A stretch of 64,000 nt of DNA from Ditylenchus dipsaci (lineage: Eukaryota > Nematoda > Chromadorea > Rhabditida > Anguinidae), in assembly GCA_004194705.1 (NCBI GenBank), contig SADC01001305.1:124001-188000 (forward strand), written 5' to 3'. The notes below the pieces were generated by a model. The model did no database searches. It had not been told where the DNA came from and saw only the letters and a list, made by a program, of their open reading frames with translations. Both the position numbers and the translations under genes were made by a program. Positions 34,150 to 45,132 of the stretch are shown here, one piece after another. The first letter of the stretch is position 1, and each line of letters begins with the position of its first letter.

Positions 34150-35225
34150 AAAAATTTTCCACAGTTTGAAAAATAAGTATTACACCATAACTTTACTGCC
34201 TAATTCATTTGACTGCAGACGGTTTGCCTTATTTCGACGAGGATAAAAAACTAGTATATTCAGATGATTTGCATATTAAAACTTTTATTATAGATGCTCT
34301 AAGTGTTCTCAGTAACAATAACTTTTTAAAACATAAACTATTCTGCTTTTAAACTACATTGTACTTTACGTTTTTTTAAACAATGGTCTATTTTTTGCAT
34401 ATCAGTACTTTTTTTTGCACTTGCTTTCATTTCCTGCCCTTTTCGGTTTTGTTGGCTTTGTATAAGTCGTTTAATTCTAGAACTTTTAAACGGCCATAAG
34501 TTTTTGTCTGGGTCAGTTTCCTAAATTCTCTAATCACAGAACTACTCAGAATCATTTTAGGATGTAAAGTCAAAAAAATGATTTTCGGTTAATTCCCGGT
34601 CGATCTATTATTGCCATATACCATTTTTAAGCTCGTTTTTTGGCTATATTGAACCTGAGCACACGCTCCCCAGTCAAATAAGCAATTTTAATAGGCGATG
34701 TTCGGCATAACACACCCTATGGACTGGGCTTAGCTGTTCGTTATGTAAAGCACCTATTTTTGAAATGCCCTGAAAATTATAATTTTTATTTTTATTTCAT
34801 TTATTACTTCAAATCAACCAAATTTGCTAAGCTATCAAACCGCAGTTATCTGGCTGCCGACAGAGGTTAGACTGTGCGAAGAGTTTTATAGAAAAACTGT
34901 GTTCTACTGCTAAAAAACTTTTTCTTTTATCCAAAGAAAAGTTTTGCAATTTGTTTGGAAAAATTGTTTGGACAAAAACAAATAATAGAAGCGTGAAAAA
35001 TATCAATATTTTTTTGAAAATTTAAAGCTGGCACTGCTTTGACTTTTTCTTGAATTTTACAATAATTGCTTCAGTCTTGTGCATTGCACTAAATGCTGAT
35101 ATCTTCCTTCTAATACTCAGATTAGCAAGCTGACTTCCATTCCATTTAATTAATTTCTGCTTTTTTCAAAGTCTCATCTGTAAAATTATTTTGAATTGAA
35201 TAAAAACAGAAATAAAAATTACTTG
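34150..35225. other. Downstream of TULIP gene, nothing recognised
   Basis: AT-rich sequence with no supported feature. Confidence 0.4.
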
Positions 35226-35230
35226 AAATG

Positions 35231-36644
35231 TTAAGTCAAAAACTGGTTGACTGTGTGGCAGATAGATGTGCAGATGTCTGTGGAGAAGCGTCTTTCAAGC
35301 ATCTGAAATAAGTGCAATTTTTTAAAAAATCCTGGTTTTTCGCCATTTAAATTTAAAATAATACCTTTTCAACATCTTCTATTAAGGGTGGACTGAGTGT
35401 GACTTGGACAAAGTCTAATACAGGCGCACAATCACTGACAGCCAGATTTTGTTGAGCATCTTTTGTTAATATAATGTCCATGTCAAAGCCGCTGGTCAAC
35501 ATTTTAAAACTGCCTTTTCTGATAGTTCTGTAAGATGATTTGTAAAAGCCTTCTATGCTCACTGATCCTCCACTCGACAATAGTTTTATTGTATGTGAGG
35601 ATAAGATCTAGGAAGTTGTTTGGCCGGAGTACACAATGTGTGTCGCCCAAAAACGCCAAAAATCATCTCAATCGTGATTCTTTTAATCTTTTACGTCTAG
35701 AAAACACGTTTTTAGAATTAAGAAAGCATTCTTTGGCCGAAAGATTTTTTGCCTAAGTCCCCGGGAAGGGAATAATGAGCGGCCACTTTCATAGTAAACC
35801 GTCAAAAAGTTAATTTTTGTGTTTTGTTGACTGTATAACCATCTTTTTCAACATGGGACTTGGCAAAAAGAGCTTTTTATGCATCTTTGGTCATGAGTTA
35901 GGGGACCAAGGAAAAAAATTTGGATTTTTTTTGTAAACGTGTTTTCCCAATTCTGAAAAGGTGTTTTCTGCACTGTGAACATCAAAAGAAGCAAGATTGA
36001 GATGATTTTGGGCGTTTTTGGGCGACACACAGATTGTGTACTTTAGCCAGTTGTTTACTGCAACCCTTAAAACTTTAGTCTGCATAATTACCTTGTAAGT
36101 TATTTTAGGAAGTATTAGTCTGACAACTTCTCCAGAGTAAATACTCACATTCATTTTTAACACTTCAAGGTGAAAATGATTCCTTCTAAGATTGCTGAAT
36201 TTCCGTTTCAACGCTGATCGAAGCTCCTAAATTATGCAAATAAAAAGTTTTTTATATAGTTTTCAAAATCGTTCGACTCACTTTTAGTTTTTCAAATAGC
36301 TTTTTAGTGTCGGTTTTAAAAAAGGGGCAGCACTAATCAAGCTTTTGGTTGAAACTGATGTTGATTTAGTTTTCGATAAATTGTCATTAATGTAAGCTTT
36401 TTCGTATCGATCACGTAGTTTGTTTGCCAGGACTTGTGCACTTAAAGCATTCAACTCAGTAGTTTTAAGCAAATCAAAAGTGAATGACGAAAGTTTCTCG
36501 GGCAGCTAAAGTAAAATTTAAAAATTAAATAGGAAAAAATTTGTATGTAAAATTGCCTGCCTCTGAATTTGTTTTATCTGCAGCAAAGCAAGCTGATAAT
36601 TTAATAAACATAAACGAAAGCATAATTAGACACAAAAGTCTCAT
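35231..36644 (-). CDS. Small secreted BPI/LBP-like (TULIP) lipid-binding protein
   Basis: Five exons (36561-36644, 36282-36505, 36092-36226, 35365-35607, 35231-35302) join to 252 residues after adding one base in the A6 run 36318-36323. The N-terminus is a signal peptide (LLCLIMLSFMFIKLSACFA). Then come helix-rich LSAQVLANKLRDRYEKAY and beta-rich segments VVRLILPKITYK, IKLLSSGGSVSIEGFYK and FDMDIILTKDAQQN. AVSDCAPVLDFVQVTLSPP followed by DICTSIC near the end gives two positions able to form the disulphide typical of BPI/LBP N-terminal domains. The length fits a single TULIP domain. The likely role is extracellular lipid carriage; the ligand is unknown. Family assignment rests on pattern, not on a search. 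Exon 1 appears to use a GC splice donor (GAG|GCAGGC). A TTATAAA box lies near 36700. Confidence 0.65.
35622..36048. mobile_element. Foldback element filling a TULIP intron
   Basis: Ends AGTACACAATGTGTGTCGCCC and GGGCGACACACAGATTGTGTACT. The arms share AACGCCAAAAATCATCTCAATC. The centre has a piece of the C-run family (GGCAAAAAGAGC..ATGCAT). It occupies nearly the whole intron between exons 35365-35607 and 36092-36226. Confidence 0.75.
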
Positions 36645-36904
36645 TTCCTGTAAATACTTTGAATATAAAATGTATATCAATAACAACAAACAAAGTCATT
36701 TTATAAACCGAAAAACTGCAGAAGAAATATAAAAATAGAAACACATCACGACGATTTATTCCTCGATACATCATCACCAAAGAGAAAAACTTAAAAATAG
36801 AACACTAAAACCACATATTGATAGTAAACTAAAATTTAGTGAAATATCGGATGTTTAGCAGCAGATATTTAAAAAGAAATATTCGCCCTATAAGACAATA
36901 GGAC

Positions 36905-37125
36905 ACTTTTTTCTGCCTTGGTCACCTGTTGATTTTTTGTGGTTTTTAGGCTTTAGGCTTGGGCAAGGATAGGCCAGCGTATATTAGGACGGTCTCAAAA
37001 TGCTTCTAGGTGTTTAAAAAATGAGAAAAAAACATGTTTGAGTCTGTCCTTACATACGCTGGCCTACCCTTGCCTAAGCCTAAAAAATAAAAATAAAATC
37101 AACATGGGGACCAAGGCGAAAAAGT
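36905..37125. mobile_element. Hairpin MITE, AGGCTTGGGCAAGG family, copy 3
   Basis: The inner hairpin 36953-37087 (GGCTTGGGCAAGGATAGGCC and its complement) lies inside an outer inverted pair CCTTGGTCACCTGTTGATTTT / AAAATCAACATGGGGACCAAGG. Confidence 0.8.
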
Positions 37126-37129
37126 ATTC

Positions 37130-37890
37130 TATTGAAATCAAAATTTTCTAATAAAAGACATTTTGGTAAAATGAAAGACATTTGGTCAAAAAGTGCCATT
37201 TCATGCAGTGCTTATTGATTTTTGAGCAACGAAAATAAAGATTTTGACATAAAATCTCAAAACTTCTAAAGATTTCGGTTCTCAAAGAAAGGACAAATAT
37301 TTAGATAAAAGACGTTTCCGAGCCCTACCTTGAACGAACCCTTGAGTGTCCTTATATATAGGTTCGACTGTATAGTCAAATATCACAGAAACCCTGAAAA
37401 TATAACCTCTCATTATAGCAAATAATAAATACGTTTTGTTATATTTGGCTTGAAAGTTAAATAAAGCATTAATTTTTTAGTAAACAATTGAACCTTAATC
37501 TTATTAAGAAACGGAGAAGACAAAAACTGTTCTGGCTACACAATAATGAGTTTACGCCATAAAAGGGTGATTAATTACACCAAAAATAGGAATAAGTGTT
37601 TACCTAGTTTGCACAATAAATCATTATTAATCTAAAGACTCGCTGGTGTGGGTTTTACTGTCAAAGCAAAAAGAAATTTCGAATCTTATGTTTGGTATAG
37701 TACAAGGTGCGGCAACTCTTTTATCCACATTCGTATTGAATGTAACTTTAAAAATTCATGCACAAATTTGCCGTTGACCATGCATTCGAGAGCTCAAAGT
37801 CTGGGATTTGGTTTAAAAAAAGGAACGGTTCATTTACTCGATTTTTCACAAAGTTATGGCTATTTTTGATGGTTGTCGATGGTCGAGTGA
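37130..37890. other. Intergenic with repeat scraps
   Basis: 37200-37370 resembles segments at 46265-46375 and 63870-63980 (GAGCAACGAAAATAAAGATTTTGAC) and ends in GGTTCGACTGTA, a pogo-type terminus. No gene was seen. Confidence 0.45.
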
Positions 37891-37994
37891 TCTTTAGATA
37901 GCCTGACTCAGAATTTCACTCTTAACAAGATGGTGTTTTTGGTTTTTAAATTTTCGACAAAAAACTTTTGCTAGAGCCTATTGAAAATTTGACC

Positions 37995-38670
37995 CTACCG
38001 AAGTATACCCCCCCCCCCAAATGAATTTTTTTAAAAATTGTTTCCAAACACCCTATATCGACCTAAAATTGCGTCAGGAGTTTAAAAAGGACATTATTTT
38101 TGAGTTTTGCTTAATAAAAAAACTGAATTTTGGACATTTGGAAATTTTGACCATTTGCCTATTTTGGCATGTTATGGTCACTGGAGCTGGGCAAAAAGAG
38201 CCTCTAAATGCATTTTTGTTCGAGAGTCTTGCTCGGAATTATGTCTAAGGTAAGTAAGTGCGCGCATCTCCAACTAATTAAGCCCCCTGCGCACTCTTCG
38301 GAGGCGCAGGGGCTTGGTTGCTTGGGGTTGCACATATCTTAGACGCAAACCACTCGAAAGTGACTCTGGATGCATAAAAATGTATGCATACCAGAGTTTA
38401 TTTATGCGGTAGGCCCCAGTCAACAAAACTATGTTCAACATCTTCCTTTTCACACTGAATTGGCCCATTTTTGGTCCATTTCCACCCATATACGGCCCTA
38501 AATCCCTTCAAAAATGGTCAAAATAGGTATTTTTGGATGGTCCCAAAACTCAATTTTTTGACTAGAACACAGAAATAATGCTTTTTTCGAGCTTCTGAGG
38601 CAATTTAAGGTCGATATAGGGTGTTTGGAAACACAAATTTCATTTTGGAAGGGGGTATACTCCGGTAGCG
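37995..38670. mobile_element. C-run foldback element, copy C
   Basis: The left end CTACCGAAGTATA plus a C run pairs with a G run plus TATACTCCGGTAG. Arms share TTGGACATTTGG-type and CCCTATATCGACCT blocks. The hairpin core is at 38242-38344, with the second hairpin after it. Confidence 0.75.
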
Positions 38671-38790
38671 CCGAAAATTCCAATTTTTGTCTTGACAGCA
38701 AAGTAAAAAAACCTGTCATAACTTTTTATTTACCAAACATTTTTCAAATCTTTTTTAAATCTATCTTGTAGAAAACAAGAAGGCTATTTT

Positions 38791-39180
38791 GGTACTAGTT
38801 CGGTTCAGCCCACACCTCTTATTTTTCCATTTTTTGCGTTTTGTTTTTTTCATTTCGTTCATTTTTTGCCCGAGGATTTTCTTCATTTTGCAGTAAACCA
38901 CAATGTCCACTTCGTGGATCTGGAAACTGGTGCGCATACGCAAATAATTGAATCCACTTGGCAGAAGTTTAAACGTCGTCACAAGTATGAAGATGGCACG
39001 CATAGATCAGTTTTTGCAGTTATGTTTCTGATTTTGTTTGGCGTAAAAAGTTTAGTGGCAATGACATTATGTATTGTTCGTGGTCTCAAATTTCTGAAAT
39101 GTACATTGTTGAGTAATAAAGGATTATTCTGTAATAAAAGATGGAAAAATAAGAGGTGTGGGCTAAACCGAACTAGTACC
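38791..39180 (+). mobile_element. Merlin element with 8-bp duplication and transposase remnant
   Basis: A 390-bp element with inverted ends GGTACTAGTTCGGTTCAGCC and GGCTAAACCGAACTAGTACC, flanked on both sides by GCTATTTT (38783-38790 and 39181-39188). The frame at 38866 encodes NHNVHFVDLETGAHTQ followed by IIESTWQKFKRR. This is the C-terminal hallmark of ISXO2/IS1595-type (Merlin) transposases, including the last acidic residue. Most of the transposase is missing, so the element is a non-autonomous deletion derivative. Confidence 0.88.
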
Positions 39181-39189
39181 GCTATTTTT

Positions 39190-39660
39190 TCATTAGTAGA
39201 AATATTTTTTGCCGCAAAACACTAAAAACTATAATGTCAGTCTCTGTTTTGGAATCATCTTCAAATGGCTGTAACTTTTTTTCTCATTAGACAGATTTAA
39301 AAAAATATTCAACGCCAAATGAGTTGCTCTTTCTAACAAGCACAAAACACCAAATTTTTGCTTAAAAATATGTTTTTTTTCTCAAAAATCAGCATTTTTC
39401 AAACACCAATCTTGGGCGAAAAAACCGCCAAAAAAAATCAGAAATCGAGCTGCACCATTGTTTCTTGTTCATTTCTGCAAAATTGCGGAAAATACTCGCA
39501 GATGGGATTATATCTAGAGTGGATTTTCATGACTGTTTTCTAAGGTCTACAAAGCGCATTTGTTAAATTAATAAACAGAAATCTGTTAAAACTATCTTGC
39601 AGCGTTCTTCAAGTTTTTTTAGTAGTATTTTTCAGTAACATCAATAGATACAATCATTAC
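39190..39660. repeat. Arm of an unresolved larger inverted repeat
   Basis: CATCTTCAAATGGCTGTAAC (near 39250) recurs near 59772, next to another C-run element, so this is part of a wider repeat family. No gene was seen. Confidence 0.45.
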
Positions 39661-39677
39661 TACACATAAGACACACA

Positions 39678-40075
39678 CCGTATAACCTCTATTAATCCCC
39701 CACCCTGACTTTGGTGACCTACCGTATTTTCTCTATTAATGCACCCGGGTTCATTATTTTTTAAACCTTCGAAAATGTTGAAATTGTAAATCAAAAATGG
39801 CCCTAACTCTGAAATCCCAGTTAAAAAACGAGGGGGGGTTCATTATTAGAGAGGGGTTCATTAATAAAAAAAATACGGTATATCTCAGTCTAGACTCTAG
39901 AGTTAATATTTTGAAAATCTGTTTTGTGCGTTTTCTTAACTCCCACGAGCTATACCAATTTCATTTTTTCAATTCAAGATTTTCAAGCAAAAATTTCGAG
40001 TTTGACCTCAAATTTTTCAGATTTTTGAGGGTTTGAAAATTAATCCCCCATGGGAGATTAATAGAAGTTATACGG
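39678..40075. mobile_element. ACGGTA-family MITE interrupted by a second MITE
   Basis: The outer copy runs CCGTATAACCTCTATTAATC ... ATTAATAGAAGTTATACGG with the family signature ATATCTCAG. It is split at its GACC/TATCTCAG position by a second element at 39722-39878. Confidence 0.8.
39722..39878. mobile_element. Nested 157-bp ACGGTA MITE, TA duplication
   Basis: Ends CCGTATTTTCTCTATTAATG and ATTAATAAAAAAAATACGG, flanked by TA. Uninterrupted relatives at 26160 and 62170 show the empty-site sequence. Confidence 0.85.
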
Positions 40076-40179
40076 TATGTCTTTCTACTTTAAATCAAAA
40101 TTTAAACAAAACACATTTTATTTAAAATTTATTTCCTATGCTTAAAACAATGATCTATTCTACACCTATACTTATTTGA

Positions 40180-43100
40180 TTAAAACAAAAGAGCATCTGT
40201 GCCATCACTTTTTAAAAGAGCGTCAAAATCTGTAGGAATTTTTTGATCAGCTGTTGCATCTACCACACGGTCATCTTTTAGCATAAGATGTTCACTCGCA
40301 CTTTTCACCTGAATTTTTTAAGTAGATTTTTTAGAAATTGTTGATTTTTCATCAATACTAATTTACCGCAGATGGAATATACACAAAAAGCTTTCGATTC
40401 CATCTTCCACATTTTTGGTAAGTAGGTATGTCTAAAGCCTTGTTTTGTGGTATCTCTTTGTTAGGTGGAAGTCCGATAGCTTGTCTTGCTAATGTGTCAG
40501 CCTTAAAATTGACCGTTAGAAAAGAGTTGTATGTAATTCCCATAGTTAACCCTAGGTTATGTTGAGACGATTCGTCCCATTTTTTTTAATTGCTCGTTTG
40601 TTCAAATTAGCATTTGTCCAGTAGCTGATCTTTTAGATCTAGGAAGTCCTGACTCTTGGCTTTAAAATGAAATATTTTTGTGGTTGAAAATATTGTGATT
40701 CGAATGCAGGGTGCCCTTTGAAGCCATTCACCTTTCATGGGACCATTCGTCCCAAAGTGCCCAGGAGTGACATTTTTTATGTGACCCTCCTAAGGTTAAA
40801 TATTAAATAAGAATATTTAAAAAGACACGTTTTTTAATATATTTCCACTATTTTTGTAGCACAAGCATTCTACAAAAAAATATTTTCGTTTTTCCCAACA
40901 TAAATCTAATGGTGATCCAGCATCTTTCGATTCCTATATTTATTAAACGAAGTTTTGAAGATTCTAACATATTTAAGTCTTGCATCGATTTTTAAAAATG
41001 ACGCAATCATTTTTTTAGACCAAAACCTTTTATTTTATTATCAAAATACCCCAAAATTATCTTATTTAAAAGCATGGCTTTTATCTCTCTAACTCATATT
41101 TAGCATACAGAAAAAATGTTTGGATTAAAATACCGTATTTTCTGTATTAACTCGCCACGGGGAGTTATTTTTCAACCCTTCAAAAATCAAAAAAAAAATT
41201 GAGGTCGATTTTGAGATTTTCGGTTGCTCGACCAAAATCTGAAAAGTGGAATCAGCTAAGTTCCTAGTAACAACAGATTTGCGAAATGTTTTTTAGACTG
41301 AGATATGAGGTCCATAGGGTGGGGAGTTATCAGAGAACGGGGCCTTAATAGAGGAAACACGGCATGCTGCGATTCAAATGAAGCTGTCTCAATTTTTAGT
41401 CCTTTTTTAGACAAGCGAAGTATTAACTGTGATAAACAACCTGAAGATTGCCAGGATAGCCATCATGACCAGTTATATGTTGGAAAAAACACCGCTGGGA
41501 AATCCTCTTGCTAGTCGTCTTATTTCTGAAACTTCTGGACAAAAGAGACAGTTTTTTGGTGCCCACTGAAGTGCTATAATTAGTGGTAGATAGTCAGTGT
41601 AGAGAACAATTTGCTTGTTTCTTAAAAACAATTTTGATTAAAAAGACTGAAAAGTTTAGCTTTACTTGTATAGTTTGGTTTCAATAAGCCAGTAAAGGGC
41701 ATTCAAAGCAGCTGTGACTTCACCAAAACCGCTTGTGTTGAAAGGACACGATCTGTAATTATAAACTATCAATGGAAGATTTTTCGAATGTCCTTATGTC
41801 TGTGGAAATATTTTGAGCTGGCAAAAAATGTTTGAAAAACCCTTAAAGGGGCATGCCCACGCTAATAACAGGTGGTGCCCGGGAATTGAAATTTTTTTCC
41901 GAATCATTGACTTCTGTGCGGATTTTTCAACTTGGTTTCTAACAAAACTATACATAAAATTAAATTCTAGGCATTGTTTTGTTAGAAACCGAGTTGAAAA
42001 ATCCGTACAGAAGCTCAATGATCAGGAAAAATTTTGAATTCCCGAGCACCACCTCTTATTAGTGTGGGTATGCCCCTTTAAAGCTGGAAATCAAATTTAA
42101 ATAATGTGTAAAAACTTTGTTTTTGTAATTTAGAGTTATTTTTATCCAGCTTTCTTATATATTCAAAGTATATATTGGGCGAAGGCTACAAGATGGTATA
42201 AGATTTAAAAAAGGCAAAAGATCTTACTCCAACGGGCCATTTCGACATTTTTTCTTATCCAAAGGAAAATAATATTTTTTTACAGGATTTTCAAAATAGA
42301 CACCAATGCCGACATCCTTATATTTTTTTGAAGCGTCTGTGTATACCTGAATTTTGTTAAAGTATTTTAAAATAATTTTTTTGAAAGCTTGCTTTTAAAA
42401 TGTTCTCGTTTTCAGCTGTTGCAAGTGCATCACTAAAGTAAACAACTCTTCCATATTGATTGTTTAAAGGTGAGCTTTGTCTGAGACCTTCAGGAGTTTT
42501 TGATCTCTCTCTGGGAGGGGATTGAGGAACTCTTGAAGAATCAGTTCTTCGACCTGGACTTCGGCCTCCTTAGTTAGATATAATTTTTATGATGCAAAAA
42601 TATTGAAAAAAAAATACTTTCTCGGTCGGTTGCGCGAGAATGGTCTGACTGGCGAACTGCACTTCTGCCTCCTAAATTTAAAATGGTTTTATTTCTGAAA
42701 CTTTATAAAAGGATTTTTTGCAACTTTAAACCACATTACCTCGATTTCCGACCCATATTTTATTCATGTTTATCGTGTAAAGTAGATTCTTTTAGCAAAA
42801 ATTTGAAATATTGTATCAGAGAGCCCTGTTACTCTTACGTCAAATTCATGTCAATGACACGAAAAAAGATGATGCAACAGAAAAATACGGCCAAAAGAAT
42901 ATCACCCTTCATCAATTCCTCTAATAACAATTTGACGTTGAAAAATTTACCAAATTTATTTAAAAATTTAAAAATTCAAACTCAGATATTCTACAATCAG
43001 ATTCATATTCAGCATGGTTGATTTGTATTTAAAACTGCTCTTTGAGTTAAAAAGTACTTGTCGAATTCCAAAATCCACTCGATACAAATAAACCTTCAAA

Positions 43101-44486
43101 TTCGAAATATTTGTCATTTAAACGTTTAATTGTCTCGCGCGGATTTGAAATTTGACAAGTACTTTTTAACTCAAAGAGTAGTTTTACATACAAATCGACC
43201 ATGCCGAATACGAATCTGATGTTAGAATCTGAGGTTTGTGCAGCGAAAAATTTTTTAACGTCAAATTGTTATTAGAGGAATTGATGAAGGGTGGTATACT
43301 TTTGGCCGTATTTTTCTGTTGCATCATCTTTTTTCGTGTCATTGACGTGAATTTGACGTAAGGGTAACAGGGCTCTAATTTCTATGAAGGGTGAGTGACT
43401 GCTAAAAACAATATGAAATTTGACAAATTTTGACAAAATTTGGTCTAAAGTTACAAAAAATCGCTTTAAAGAAAAAAAACATACTTGGTTGACCGTTCTT
43501 ATAAAACTGAGTTTCTTCCGGGATTGGACTTTTTGGTCCTTAATCAGTATTAATTTACTTTTATAGAGTAAATAATTTAAGCGAGCAATACTTGGTGCGA
43601 TGTATACTTCTTTTCTAACTAAAAAACTTTATTTTACTGAAAAAACAAGAGCAAAACTTTAAATGCAGACAAAAAATTACTTTGTGGACTAGCGCGAATT
43701 TGAGTCGGAGGTGCAATGCTTTGTTGAATTGTTGAGTTGACTAATAAATATACGTAAAATTTTACGCAACAAGAAAAAATTACCTGGAGGTGTGTATTTT
43801 TTCCATTGTGGGGATGACAAATCTACTTAAAATGAACATTAGAAAGCAGTTTCGACTAGTCATCAAATAAAGTTACCTTTTGGGTTAGCAAAACCATTTG
43901 GAGCAAGGTCCACTGAAACAAATTTATTGTAAAACATTTGTGTCAGAAATATTTAAAAAAATTACCGGGTGGGTTAAATTTTGCGGCAAGAGCTAAAACA
44001 ACTCTTTATGAAAAATTATCTTATTAATTTTTTCAACTTTTGATCAGAATCTGAAAATGTTTACCTGGGAGCGCAGGGAAATCTTCGGAGTTAAAGTTTG
44101 ATTTTTTCTCAACTAAAATAAATTTTTACTAAATTATTTTCAAAATAGCTTGGAAACTGGGATAAGCTATATATTTTAAAAAATTTACGGGGGGAGTTGT
44201 ATTCTTTTGCAAAAGCTAAAATAAATCTTCTGTAATGACAATTTCATTTTGATTTTCTAAACATGGCTTTAATTAATTATTTAAAAAAAAAGTTACTTGG
44301 GAGGGCAGGGAAATTATTTGTATAGAAGTCTGATTTCGGAGTAACTAAAATAAACTTTTAAGAAATAATTTAAGAAAGCTTTGAAACTGCAAAAAATTAT
44401 GGATATTTGTGACAAAACTCACCTCTGAGATGTGAAAGAGGAACATGACAGAAAAGGATGGCCGCAAAGAAAATAATTTTATTCAT
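40180..44486 (-). CDS. Signal peptide - microexon linker - RNase H protein
   Basis: Sixteen exons join to 1287 bp (428 residues and stop) after adding one base in the A6 run 41484-41489. Exon 1 (44423-44486) encodes a hydrophobic leader, MNKIIFFAAILFCHVPLSH. Nine microexons follow (48, 27, 48, 27, 36, 42, 60, 54, 54 bp), all phase 1-1, giving Pro-, Asn- and Ser-rich modules such as SEDFPALP and KFNPP. Exon 42393-42568 adds an Arg/Ser-rich linker. The RNase H fold spans 42228-42346 (VYTDAS, first Asp), 41666-41752 (SGFGEVTAALNAL, Glu), 41441-41620 (VLYTDYLPL, Asp, then HITGHDGYPGN) and 40367-40501 (ADTLARQA, last Asp), so the DEDD residues are present. The tail is in 40180-40308. No N-terminal hybrid-binding domain is seen. 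It should cleave RNA in RNA/DNA hybrids; the leader looks more like secretion than mitochondrial import. One intron has a GC donor (AAA|GCAAGC). A TATATAA box lies near 44530. Confidence 0.85.
41133..41362. mobile_element. ACGGTA-family MITE, reverse orientation
   Basis: Ends CCGTATTTTCTGTATTAACT and TTAATAGAGGAAACACGG, with the internal signature in reverse (GACTGAGATATGAGGTCC). It lies in an intron of the RNase H gene. Confidence 0.8.
42815..43378. mobile_element. Palindromic element in the RNase H gene
   Basis: Ends AGAGCCCTGTTACTCTTACG and TAAGGGTAACAGGGCTCT. Each arm is about 270 bp and nearly complementary throughout (shared GATGATGCAACAGAAAAATA and AATTCCTCTAATAACAATTT). It enlarges the intron between microexons 42618-42671 and 43485-43538. 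The 112-codon frame at 42683 is a product of the repeat. Confidence 0.75.
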
Positions 44487-44525
44487 TTTCTCCGACACAA
44501 GACGTAAGTAGTGCCTCAAGTTGTG

Positions 44526-44540
44526 CATATTATATACACA
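44526..44540 (-). promoter_or_regulatory. TATA box of the RNase H gene
   Basis: On the gene strand GTATATAATATG lies about 45 bp before the start codon, consistent with a TATA box and a very short leader. Prediction from sequence only. Confidence 0.45.
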
Positions 44541-44559
44541 TATCTGTCATGATTTTTGT

Positions 44560-45124
44560 GGGCGTTCACTTCCCCGACGCTCTTTAGTATGGTTCATCGA
44601 AATAGATGCTGCCTAACAGGCGGTTATAACTAATCGATATCGCTTTCCTGTGTCTTCTGTCATTCAAGGCATTACTTCGGATGAATTTAGAGGAAATAAA
44701 AACTATGCCTTTTGCTAGATCTATGTATCTATGCTCACTGTGCCATTACAAATGTTCAGCACTATGTACCTTTCTAAATTTAGCAAAGGGATAGCTGGTC
44801 GTTCACATGACAGTCATGACGCTCTGGCATTCGTTAAGCGTGAAGTAGTCTTTGAGCATCACTGAATCAATACTTTTAGAACGTTGGCCCAGTAGCGGAG
44901 AGCGAACACTTGTACAACTGATTGAGTCACTTCTATCGCCCACATTTCATTTAATTAACACCCCGGACGTTTATTATTAAAAACATGCAACTTTTCAAAC
45001 CTCAAGTTTACTAAAAAACATTTTAAGTTTACTAACATTTTCAGTTTTATTTTTAATTGTGTAGCTTGGCAAAAATTGCATAGTATATTTAGAAATTTCA
45101 ATTAACTTTACCCAATTATACAAA
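44560..45124. other. Upstream intergenic, nothing recognised
   Basis: Mixed-composition sequence upstream of the RNase H gene. No supported gene or repeat. Confidence 0.4.
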
Positions 45125-45132
45125 GTTCTTAA

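Noticed and set aside
42683..43021. 112-codon plus-strand frame in the RNase H gene
   Set aside because: It lies within one arm and the loop of a palindromic element; the opposite arm gives a broken version and no domain is seen.
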